In this document: piece after piece, positions 7,419 to 14,017 of the stretch
Position numbering within the stretch: position 1 is the stretch's first letter
How the letters are laid out: the number at the start of each line of letters is the position of its first letter
Source of the DNA: Planctomycetota bacterium
GTDB lineage: Bacteria > Planctomycetota > Planctomycetia > Planctomycetales > Planctomycetaceae
Reading direction: 5' to 3'
Assembly: GCA_027623235.1 (NCBI GenBank)
Contig: JAQBVJ010000065.1
Coordinates: 1-39,664 of the forward strand
Length of the DNA: 39,664 nt
Made by a program: the position numbers and the translations under genes
Notes under the pieces: model-generated
Told to the model about the DNA's origin: nothing
Database searches by the model: none
What the model saw: the letters and a program-made list of their open reading frames with translations, nothing else

Positions 7419-7928
7419 ATCGACAAAACGCAAAGGCTTAACGAGCAAATCCGGATTACACCTATTCGGGTCGTCGACCAGGACGGAGAAATGGTGGGCA
7501 TCATTCCCACCTCGGAAGCATTACAGCTGGCAGTAGATGCCGGGATGGACCTCGTTGAGGTCAGCCCGAACGACCGCCCGCCCGTCTGCCGCATCATGGA
7601 CTTTGGCAAGTTCAAGTACGAACAGAAAAAGCGGCTCAGCCAGAAGACCAACAAGCAACATCAAACGCAGCTTAAGGAGATTCGACTGCGGCCCAAGACC
7701 GGGCAGCACGACATCGACTTCAAAGTGAAGCGTGCGAAGGAATTTCTGGCTCAGAACGACAAAGTGAAGGTCAATGTGATCTTTCGCGGCCGGGAAAACG
7801 CTCATCACGAACGTGGCCGGCAAATCCTCGAAGGCGTGATGGAAATGCTTGAGGACATCTCAAAAGTCGAAAAGCCTGCCGGAATGGAAGGTCCCCGAGC
7901 GATGTCGATGATTCTTGCCCCGAAGTAG
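7419..7928 (+). CDS. infC: Translation initiation factor IF-3, predicted ATC start
   Basis: IF-3 binds the 30S subunit and checks initiator tRNA and start codon choice. Both domains are visible: N-terminal INPTSEALQLA-like region followed by CRIMDFGKFKYEQKKR (linker side), then the C-terminal domain with KEIRLRPKTGQHDIDFKVKRA and VIFRGRENAH. The first ATG is at 7491, but the conserved N-terminal RLNEQIR...VVDQDGEMVG block is encoded upstream of it in the same frame. An in-frame TGA at 7404-7406 limits the gene, and no ATG, GTG or TTG lies between. ATC at 7419 is preceded by GAGAGGG (7405-7411) with a 7-base spacer and gives a 169-residue protein. Rare AUN starts on infC are known for autogenous control in other bacteria. 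It begins the infC-rpmI-rplT-pheS cluster. Confidence 0.96.
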   Translation: MDKTQRLNEQIRITPIRVVDQDGEMVGIIPTSEALQLAVDAGMDLVEVSPNDRPPVCRIMDFGKFKYEQKKRLSQKTNKQHQTQLKEIRLRPKTGQHDIDFKVKRAKEFLAQNDKVKVNVIFRGRENAHHERGRQILEGVMEMLEDISKVEKPAGMEGPRAMSMILAPK

Positions 7929-7993
7929 CGGCCATTTGCTGAACTTTCACAAACTGACTGAACGAAGGTCGTGGGATTCGTGCTGGCTCACGG

Positions 7994-8023
7994 TGGAAAT
8001 TCCGCCGAAGCTCCCTTTATAAT
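7994..8023 (+). promoter_or_regulatory. Candidate internal promoter before rpmI
   Basis: A perfect TATAAT at 8018-8023 has TGGAAA (4 of 6 matches to TTGACA) at 7994-7999 with an 18-base spacer. Just after it, TGCCCA-GAGCA-TGGGCA (8036-8052) would form a hairpin near the transcript 5' end. The 256-base infC-rpmI gap is otherwise without a gene. Start site not known. Confidence 0.45.
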
Positions 8024-8184
8024 CCCCGACGCAAATGCCCAGAGCATGGGCAGCGGACGTAAACACTGTCACGAATGCGGCTTAGAGCTACGCACCGTCG
8101 CCGAAATTCGGGCTTTGTCCGCCAGAATTCTGTTCGGAACCTCTCCGACCAGTAAAAACTCACACAAAGAACGGTGGAACGAAA

Positions 8185-8385
8185 ATGCCCAAACAGAAAA
8201 CACACAAGGGAATGAAGAAACGCTTCAAGGTGACAGCCTCTGGCAAAGCCACCAAGCGAAGCGCGTTTCGAGGCCACATCCTCAGCAAGAAGAACGGCAA
8301 GCGTAAGCGCAGCCTGCGAAAAGGCTCGCTGGTGCTCGGCGCCGAAGCGAGAAAGATCGTTGAAGGTCTTCGCCCCTGTTCGTAA
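8185..8385 (+). CDS. rpmI: 50S ribosomal protein L35
   Basis: A 66-residue, very basic protein matching L35: begins MPKQKTHKGMKKRFKVTASG and continues with KRSAFRGHILSKKNGKRKRSLRK. The length and the pattern of lysine and arginine clusters are normal for this large-subunit protein. GGTGGA lies 6 bases before the ATG. It is second in the conserved infC-rpmI-rplT order, so it may share the infC transcript and also be read from the candidate internal promoter near 8018. Nothing unusual is seen. Confidence 0.97.
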   Translation: MPKQKTHKGMKKRFKVTASGKATKRSAFRGHILSKKNGKRKRSLRKGSLVLGAEARKIVEGLRPCS

Positions 8386-8404
8386 GCCGAACTGGTTCTT
8401 TTTG

Positions 8405-8455
8405 TGCCCGTTGAAAGCGGGCAATCTTCATTTCCACCGCCAGTTCTTTTGGCGG
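8405..8455 (+). promoter_or_regulatory. Two tandem hairpins between rpmI and rplT (possible L20 site)
   Basis: The 95-base gap holds TGCCCG-TTGAAAG-CGGGCA (8405-8423) and CCGCCA-GTTCTTT-TGGCGG (8437-8455), both perfect 6-bp stems with 7-base loops. In other bacteria L20 represses its own operon by binding a structured leader resembling its 23S rRNA site. Tandem hairpins directly upstream of rplT fit such a role, but this exact placement and the structure's similarity to the rRNA site are not shown. Confidence 0.45.
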
Positions 8456-8480
8456 ATCAAGAATCTAAAGGGCATTAGCC

Positions 8481-8840
8481 ATGAGAGTTAAGTACGGTAA
8501 GGCTCGTCTCCGGTCCAAAAAACGAATCTTTCGCGAAGCCAAGGGGCGTCGTGGTGGCCGCCGCAATCTGCTGCGAACGGTCAAAGAGACAAATGTGCGA
8601 GCGCGAGCTTTCGCGTTCCGCGATCGACGAGCCCGCAAGCGAGACTTCCGCCGACTGTGGATCACCCGTCTGAACGCTGCCTGCCGTCAGCTTGGGATTT
8701 CCTATTCATCGTTCATTTTCGGTTTGAAGCAGGCTCAGATCGACCTGAACCGGAAAACGCTCAGCGAAATGGCGATCCACGAACCGGACATTTTCGGCGA
8801 GATCGTCGCACTCGCAAAAGAAGCACTCGCAAAGGACTGA
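8481..8840 (+). CDS. rplT: 50S ribosomal protein L20
   Basis: A 119-residue basic protein matching L20, which is needed early in 50S assembly. MRVKYGKARLRSKKRIFREA and AKGRRGGRRNLLRTVKET form the extended N-terminal tail, and RAFAFRDRRARKRDFRRLWI with TRLNAACRQLGISYSSFIFG the globular helical part. Length is typical. AAGGG lies 8 bases upstream of the ATG. It follows rpmI across the tandem hairpins and is followed by a terminator-like hairpin before pheS, so pheS may be partly uncoupled from the ribosomal genes. Confidence 0.97.
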   Translation: MRVKYGKARLRSKKRIFREAKGRRGGRRNLLRTVKETNVRARAFAFRDRRARKRDFRRLWITRLNAACRQLGISYSSFIFGLKQAQIDLNRKTLSEMAIHEPDIFGEIVALAKEALAKD

Positions 8841-8863
8841 GGGCTCGACGGGGCTCAATTGGG

Positions 8864-8890
8864 TCCTGGCAGACTTGTTCCTGGCAGACT
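8864..8890. repeat. Short direct repeat TCCTGGCAGACT x2
   Basis: The 12-base unit occurs at 8864-8875 and 8879-8890, a 15-base period, in the rplT-pheS gap just before the terminator hairpin. It may be slippage product or a protein binding site; no function can be assigned. Confidence 0.7.
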
Positions 8891-8899
8891 ATTGAGGCA

Positions 8900-8930
8900 A
8901 CAGCCCGCCGTTTCATTCGGTGGGCTGTTT
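8900..8930 (+). terminator. Terminator or attenuator between rplT and pheS
   Basis: ACAGCCCGCCG (8900-8910), loop TTTCATT, then CGGTGGGCTGT (8918-8928) make an 11-bp stem with one G-T pair, followed by a short T tract. It can end the ribosomal protein transcript or attenuate pheS, as an attenuator does ahead of pheST in enterobacteria; no leader peptide was found here. Confidence 0.72.
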
Positions 8931-8965
8931 CCGTATCACGGCAGAAATCAGTTCGGCGGAGACTC

Positions 8966-9979
8966 ATGGATCACACCGAAGCGTTTGCTCTTTACGAAAA
9001 AGAAGCCCTCGAAGCGATTGCCGCTGCGGCAGATTCCAACCAACTGGAGGCTGTTCGAGTCGACTTTCTCGGCAAGAAAAAGGGACGCCTGAAGGACTTG
9101 CAGTCGCTGGTCGGCAAAGTTTCGGCGGAGGAGCGGCCCGTCGTCGGCAAGCTCTTTAACGAAGTCAAACTGCGCGTCTCCGCCACGTTGGACTCGCGAA
9201 AAAGCGGGCTCGACAAGCCGAAGACAGCTTTGACGAGTCTCGACGTGACGCTTCCTGGAGCACCCATTGCATTCGGAAAGCGACACCCTCTCAGCCAGAC
9301 GATTGAGGATTTTAAAGACATCATTGGCCGATTCGGCTTCACGGTAGCCGATGGACCGGAGATCGAAGACGAGTACCACAACTTCAACGCGCTCAATATT
9401 CCGAACGAGCATCCAGCGCGGGACCCGCTCGACAATTTTTATCTGGCGACAGCCGCTTACGGCATCAACGCGGGAGACAGTGGAGCCCGGCTTCTCAGGA
9501 GCCAGACGTCGACTGTTCAGATTCGTGTCATGGAGCAAACGAGGCCGCCCATCCGAATCGTCTCGCTCGGACGCGTTTACCGACCGGACACCATCGACGC
9601 GACGCACTCGTGCATGTTTCACCAGATGGAAGGTCTGATGGTGGGTGAAGGCGTCACGATGGCTCAGCTCAAAACTGTGCTGAAGCTGTTTGCTCAGACT
9701 TATCTGGGTGAGGACGTGACGATTCGGTTTCGACCGTCGTTTTTCCCGTTCACCGAGCCGTCAGTCGAAGTCGACATGAGCTGGCGCGACACCTGGCTCG
9801 AAATTGGTGGAGCCGGAATGGTCGATCCCAACGTCCTGCGAGCCGTCGGCTACGACCCCGACGAAGTCAGCGGGTTTGCGTTCGGACTGGGAATCGAGCG
9901 ATTCTGCATGAGGCGGCACAACATCACCGACATCCGCCGGTTCTACGAGAACGATGTGCGGTTTCTGGCTCAATTCTGA
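8966..9979 (+). CDS. pheS: Phenylalanine-tRNA ligase alpha subunit
   Basis: The 337-residue alpha chain of the class II phenylalanyl-tRNA synthetase. The N-terminal third is the coiled-coil tRNA-binding arm (charged helices, FLGKKKGRLKDLQSLVGKVS). The catalytic domain starts near HPLSQTIEDFKDIIGRFGF; motif 2 spans RVYRPDTIDATHSCMFHQME, and motif 3 is GFAFGLGIERFCM. FRPSFFPFTEPSVEVDM is the phenylalanine-site strand. The ATG at 8966 is preceded by CGGAG; an open frame further upstream overlaps rplT and is not coding. The enzyme needs the beta chain (pheT), which is not next: pheS is followed by a strong terminator and a secretin gene, so pheT must be elsewhere in the genome. Confidence 0.96.
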   Translation: MDHTEAFALYEKEALEAIAAAADSNQLEAVRVDFLGKKKGRLKDLQSLVGKVSAEERPVVGKLFNEVKLRVSATLDSRKSGLDKPKTALTSLDVTLPGAPIAFGKRHPLSQTIEDFKDIIGRFGFTVADGPEIEDEYHNFNALNIPNEHPARDPLDNFYLATAAYGINAGDSGARLLRSQTSTVQIRVMEQTRPPIRIVSLGRVYRPDTIDATHSCMFHQMEGLMVGEGVTMAQLKTVLKLFAQTYLGEDVTIRFRPSFFPFTEPSVEVDMSWRDTWLEIGGAGMVDPNVLRAVGYDPDEVSGFAFGLGIERFCMRRHNITDIRRFYENDVRFLAQF

Positions 9980-10005
9980 GCGGAGACGGCCGCAGAACTT
10001 CATGG

Positions 10006-10033
10006 GCTGGAGTCAGTTGACTCCGGCTTTTTT
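10006..10033 (+). terminator. Intrinsic terminator of pheS
   Basis: GCTGGAGTCA (10006-10015) pairs with TGACTCCGGC (10018-10027), and six T residues follow (10028-10033). It lies 26 bases after the pheS stop codon and closes the translation gene cluster. Confidence 0.85.
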
Positions 10034-10351
10034 CTTGCGCCGATGACCGCGGACCCGATACACCCCAAAGCCCATAACTGCCCCACTCTAAACCCATTAA
10101 GGAGTTCCCCCACCACCAGTTAGATCATCTGCACTCAAATGTGGAAAAATCGGATGATCCGCTTCAATTCCTACAATCCTCACAACCGATAGAGTTTTAC
10201 ACCACGCCGTCGTTATTGCGCGGACAGGCTCAGCGTGTCTGGATTTCCGATTGAAATTGCAGTCCGTTGAGACCGTCTGGATGCCGGCAGCGGAGGTCGA
10301 GGCGACGATTCAAGTTGCTTCACGCAGAGCTTCAATATCCTGAGGTCACAA
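10034..10351 (+). other. Gene-free region upstream of the secretin gene
   Basis: No coding frame can be supported in this stretch. It should contain the promoter of the secretin operon, but no convincing -35/-10 pair or sigma-54 site was seen. GAGG at 10342-10345 with a 6-base spacer is the ribosome binding site of the following gene. Confidence 0.6.
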
Positions 10352-12478
10352 ATGCGACTCACAAGAAGCCACAAAGCTGAACGAGCTCGGGGACTTACCT
10401 GGGCGATTGCTGCAATGCTGGCAGTTCTCTCTGCCACGGACCTCACGGCCCAACAGGACCCAGGCCAGGTGCAGTACGCTCCGCGTCCAGGCGCCCAGCA
10501 GGCGACAACGCCGGGGCTTCAGTATGGCGGCGGGATTCAGTTGACCCAGCGGATTACCGCGAATGATTCGAAACCGAAACGGCCACTCCCGTACGAAATC
10601 GAGGATATGCCGGACATCCAGGAAGAAATGGAAGTCATCCACCGGAGAAGCCAGCTCGTTATCACACGTGCTCCTATTTCCCGGGTTGCCATCGCCGACC
10701 CGTCGATCATTGACGTCGTTCAGTACAGCCCGACGGAAATGTCGATCCTTGGATTGGGTCTTGGCTCGACGGTGCTGCACTTGTGGTTCGACGGTTCTCC
10801 GGAGCCGCTGATTTATCTTGTTGAGATTGTTCCTGATCCAACTTACGAAGATCGACTGGAAATGGATTTTGGCAAGCTCGAAAAGCAGCTTCAGATCCTG
10901 TTTCCGAACAGCAAGGTCTATCTGATCCCGCTGAGGCGTCGCCTTGTTGTTAAGGGGCAGGCTCGAGACGCCGAGGAGGCCGCTCACATTCTTCAAATCG
11001 TCCAGTCGTCGGTCGCCGCCGAATATGGGCTGAGCGGACAGTCTGTTGGTGGTGGCGGAAACGGCAATTTCGGTGGCAACAACATCGGCAACAACAACAA
11101 CAACGGAAACAACAATAACAGCCTCATTGTGAACCTTCTTGAGGTGCCAGGCAATCAGCAGATCATGCTGCATGTCAAGGTCGCCGAAGTCAGCCGAGGC
11201 CAACTGAGACGGCTTGGAGTCGATCTCGAGTGGATGCTCAATGACGGCCGACAGATTCTGACTTCGACGCTGGCCGGAGCCGGAGGCGCATTGACGGGTA
11301 TCTTTGAAAACAGTGAAGTCGATGTGATGGTCAACTGGCTGGCCGGTAACCGAACAGCCAAAGTCCTGGCAGCCCCGACTCTCACCGTTCTCAGCGGTCA
11401 TTCGGCCAGTTTCCTGTCCGGTGGTGAATTTCCCGTTCCGACCATTGTCGGAATCGGTGGAGCTCAAGGCACTTCCACCTCTTTCCGAGGGTTCGGAACA
11501 TCGCTTCTCGTCCAGCCAACCGTCGTCGACAAAGACTGGATCCAGCTCAACATCACACCCGAATACAGCCAGATCAGCGGTGGTGGTGGCGGTGGCGGCG
11601 GCGTGCCATCCCTCAACACACGAAGAGTGTCCACGACTGTCCGACTTCGCGAGGGGCAGACGATCGTCCTGGCAGGTCTATACGGAAGCACGATGACCAC
11701 GGAAGTTGATCGGATTCCGTTCCTGGGCGAGCTGCCCTTGATCGGACCAGCACTGTTCAATGCGAAAACCGCCGATCAGGGCCAGAACGAGTTGCTGATC
11801 GTTGTGACACCGGAGCTCGTGCGACCGATGGAACCCGATGAGGTTCCGCCGCTCCCTGGATTTGAAGTGACCGCTCCAAACGACATCGAGCTTTACGCGT
11901 ACGCGAAGACCGAGGGCTATCCCGATCAAGGTATCTACCAGCTGAGCCCGTATGCCTGGGGCCCCGGGTACGCGTCGGAAGTCGGCTATCGCCCGTTCAA
12001 TCCCGCGCCGGCCGGCAACCCGTTCGATGGTGGAGCGATGATGGGTGGAGGCGGTTATCAGGTCGCGTCGCCGGGTTACATGATGCAGCCTCAGCCGACC
12101 GGACTGATGCCCGGACCGCCGCCTGCTCAGCAGCAAATGATGGCACCAGGCATGCAGCAGGCACCGGGAATGATGCCAGGGGCCACGCCGATGCAACCAA
12201 TTCCCGATCAGAACATGGGAATGATGGGCGGCAATGGGGGGTTCATTCAGCAGGTCGGCTACCAGCAGCCGGCTCCGCAACGCGGTAGTTTCATGAGCTG
12301 GCTGAAGCGACAGCCGGCACCGAATCCGGCACTCCGGGCAACAAACACAACGTCGCCAAGCCTGCAGAACGGCAACGATGGACGACTCGGTCGAGGCGGC
12401 ACGTTTCGACCGCAGCCGAACCGTCAGCAGATGGGGCGGCCGCAACAGAACTACCAGCCGGGACCGTATCCTCGCTGA
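10352..12478 (+). CDS. CpaC/RcpA-type secretin (type II/III secretion system protein)
   Basis: A 708-residue outer-membrane secretin. A signal peptide (about 1-33, ending DLTA) is followed by the pilus/secretin N-terminal domain (about 90-160; SQLVITRAPISRVAIADPSI and LGLGLGSTVLHLWF are typical), a BON-like segment to about 225, an Asn/Gly-rich linker (about 230-255, with runs of N), and the secretin core (about 260-490: VKVAEVSRGQLRRLGVDLEW, VLAAPTLTVLSGHSASFLSGGEFPVP, and VRLREGQTIVLAGLY). The C-terminal 165 residues are an unusual Pro/Met/Gln/Gly-rich tail. Secretins of this branch form the pore for Tad/Flp pili or related export. Here the only companion is the next lipoprotein; no CpaF ATPase, TadB/C or pilin is in view, so it must work with genes elsewhere. 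Confidence 0.93.
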   Translation: MRLTRSHKAERARGLTWAIAAMLAVLSATDLTAQQDPGQVQYAPRPGAQQATTPGLQYGGGIQLTQRITANDSKPKRPLPYEIEDMPDIQEEMEVIHRRSQLVITRAPISRVAIADPSIIDVVQYSPTEMSILGLGLGSTVLHLWFDGSPEPLIYLVEIVPDPTYEDRLEMDFGKLEKQLQILFPNSKVYLIPLRRRLVVKGQARDAEEAAHILQIVQSSVAAEYGLSGQSVGGGGNGNFGGNNIGNNNNNGNNNNSLIVNLLEVPGNQQIMLHVKVAEVSRGQLRRLGVDLEWMLNDGRQILTSTLAGAGGALTGIFENSEVDVMVNWLAGNRTAKVLAAPTLTVLSGHSASFLSGGEFPVPTIVGIGGAQGTSTSFRGFGTSLLVQPTVVDKDWIQLNITPEYSQISGGGGGGGGVPSLNTRRVSTTVRLREGQTIVLAGLYGSTMTTEVDRIPFLGELPLIGPALFNAKTADQGQNELLIVVTPELVRPMEPDEVPPLPGFEVTAPNDIELYAYAKTEGYPDQGIYQLSPYAWGPGYASEVGYRPFNPAPAGNPFDGGAMMGGGGYQVASPGYMMQPQPTGLMPGPPPAQQQMMAPGMQQAPGMMPGATPMQPIPDQNMGMMGGNGGFIQQVGYQQPAPQRGSFMSWLKRQPAPNPALRATNTTSPSLQNGNDGRLGRGGTFRPQPNRQQMGRPQQNYQPGPYPR

Positions 12479-12673
12479 GCAGACAGAAACGGAATCGAGC
12501 ATCGCCGCCAGAAAGACAACGATTCTCTGGTTCGGTCCATGAGTTTCCGACGATAAGAAGCCAGCAAGACCACAACCACGGGGGAGCGACAGCAAGACCA
12601 GTTTGCGAGATTCCGGACTCCTGGGACACTCTCACAAACCGGCCGCCGTCGCAGTAGTAACAGGGACGTTACG

Positions 12674-13267
12674 ATGCAGAAAACACAACCTCGATGGATT
12701 ATGGCGGCGCTGGCCGTCGCGTGCCTTGGCACGATCTCCGGATGCCTGAAGCCGACCCTTCAGTTTGTCCCGACGACGCTCTCGATGCGTCGCTCGCTGG
12801 CCATTCCGGACACCTACCCGCTTGGCAGTGTTCCGCGAGCTCATTACCACCAGATGGAAACCAACGGAGAGGCGGTTGACTTTGTCATCAACCGTCACGA
12901 ATTCATTCGGTCCACGGCCGAGCTCAATACCTGGGGCCTTGACCACATCATGGAAATCGCGGCCCGCGCTCCCAGTAATCCGTTTCCGATCATCATTGAG
13001 CGGAGCGAGAACAACTCGGATCCGGAACTGGATCAGCACCGACGTCTGATTGTCACTCGCATTCTGGCCGAGAAAGGCGTTGGTAACGCAGCAAACCGGG
13101 TCGTCGTTTCTCAGTCGTACGACCGTGGCTATTACGGCGAGGAAGCAACGCAGAACTTCTTCGGATTTATCGGCAATGCGAATGGCAACGGGAATGGCGG
13201 CGGTGGCGGCGGTGGCGGCGGTGGCGGCGGTGGCGGCTTCGGTGGTGGAGGAGGCGGTGGGTTCTGA
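12674..13267 (+). CDS. Lipoprotein with glycine tail, CpaD/OmpA-like, next to secretin
   Basis: A 197-residue lipoprotein. The signal peptide ends in the lipobox LGTISGC with Cys24 as the lipidated residue. The middle (about 60-160: VDFVINRHEFIRSTAELNTW, PFPIIIERSEN, LDQHRRLIVTRILAEKGV, RVVVSQSYDRGYYGEEA) resembles a peptidoglycan-binding OmpA-like or CpaD-like fold, the role filled by CpaD beside CpaC in Tad loci; this is inference. The C-terminus is almost pure glycine from about residue 170, encoded by GGCGGT/GGTGGA repeats. The ATG has AGGGA 7 bases upstream. It lies 195 bases after the secretin gene on the same strand and before a strong terminator, so the two likely form one operon and the lipoprotein may pilot or stabilise the pore. 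Confidence 0.75.
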   Translation: MQKTQPRWIMAALAVACLGTISGCLKPTLQFVPTTLSMRRSLAIPDTYPLGSVPRAHYHQMETNGEAVDFVINRHEFIRSTAELNTWGLDHIMEIAARAPSNPFPIIIERSENNSDPELDQHRRLIVTRILAEKGVGNAANRVVVSQSYDRGYYGEEATQNFFGFIGNANGNGNGGGGGGGGGGGGGGFGGGGGGGF

Positions 13268-13307
13268 TCGAATCCAGACGTCTGTCGAAACGGCTTCGTG
13301 ACAAACA

Positions 13308-13340
13308 ACGCCCGATGGGAATTTTCCTCGGGCGTTTTTT
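13308..13340 (+). terminator. Intrinsic terminator of the secretin operon
   Basis: ACGCCCGA (13308-13315) pairs with TCGGGCGT (13328-13335); inside, GGAA/TTCC extends the stem, and five further T residues follow. It ends the secretin-lipoprotein transcript 40 bases after the stop codon, ahead of the convergent lut operon. Confidence 0.92.
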
Positions 13341-13417
13341 CTGCGCTTCCCACTCGGTCAATGCTGATAGTGCTTGCCGAAAGGCGAGGTCCACTCGGCC
13401 GCCACAATCTCCCGTTC

Positions 13418-14017
13418 CTACGCACCGTCGTCAAGCAGAAAGACAACGTGGGAGCGTGGACCTTGCGCACCAATCACCAGCGATTGTTCGATGTCTGCCG
13501 TCTTGGAAGGACCGGAAAGGAACGCACCGAATCGAGGCTTCTCGAAGGCGAGTCGCTGATAGGCTTCGTGCAGGTTACTGACAATCTGCGACCTCGGCAC
13601 GACGAGGGCCAGGTGCTGCGTGATGAAGTACAGAGCTCGATGCGGCGTCGGTTCGTCGGTGATCCAGACAGCTCCGTTTTCCGCGACGCAGAACTCACCG
13701 CGGAGAACAGCAAAGTCGACGGCGAGCAGATCATGCGGCTTTGCGACCGATCCGGCGTCGAGAGTCGGCTCGCCAATCCCGTCGACCGTCGAACAGCGGA
13801 CGATGGCGGAAGCAAACTGAGGCAGCTCTTTCAGGTGCGAGTTGATCTCGCCTTCAGAAGAAACCGGGATACACCGGCCGCCGACCGTCTCGATGACTGT
13901 CGTGAACTGAGCGACTCGATCCGGATACTGAATCCAGTCCTGGTTCAGTGTTGGTAACGGAGTCTGCTCCAGCGGATGTTTACGGATGGCAGCAAGGATG
14001 GCGTCGCGACTGCTCAT
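13418..14017 (-). CDS. lutC: LutC/YkgG-type LUD domain protein
   Basis: A 199-residue protein of the LUD family. SRDAILAAIRKHPLEQTP at the start, FAVLRGEFCVAENGAVWI in the middle and LEARLY-position HRALYFITQHLALVVPRSQI toward the end match LutC, the third component of the lactate utilisation complex LutABC, which oxidises L-lactate to pyruvate. Its start overlaps the lutB stop by 4 bases (14014-14017), so translation is coupled. It is last in the operon. The short C-terminus ends in a disordered acidic stretch. A regulatory or scaffold role in the complex is generally assumed for the family. Confidence 0.92.
   Translation of the reverse strand: MSSRDAILAAIRKHPLEQTPLPTLNQDWIQYPDRVAQFTTVIETVGGRCIPVSSEGEINSHLKELPQFASAIVRCSTVDGIGEPTLDAGSVAKPHDLLAVDFAVLRGEFCVAENGAVWITDEPTPHRALYFITQHLALVVPRSQIVSNLHEAYQRLAFEKPRFGAFLSGPSKTADIEQSLVIGAQGPRSHVVFLLDDGA

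Noticed and set aside
7971..8306. 111-residue frame between infC and rpmI with a CHECG motif
   Set aside because: It overlaps rpmI in another frame and has no ribosome binding site; a single short Cys/His motif is weak evidence. The gap is better explained as leader or promoter.
8657..8965. Upstream extension of the pheS frame into rplT
   Set aside because: It would overlap rplT and run through the terminator; ATG 8966 gives the expected PheS N-terminus.
10346..11467. 373-residue antisense frame over the secretin gene
   Set aside because: The secretin gene has clear domains across this stretch, and the antisense product has no recognisable feature.
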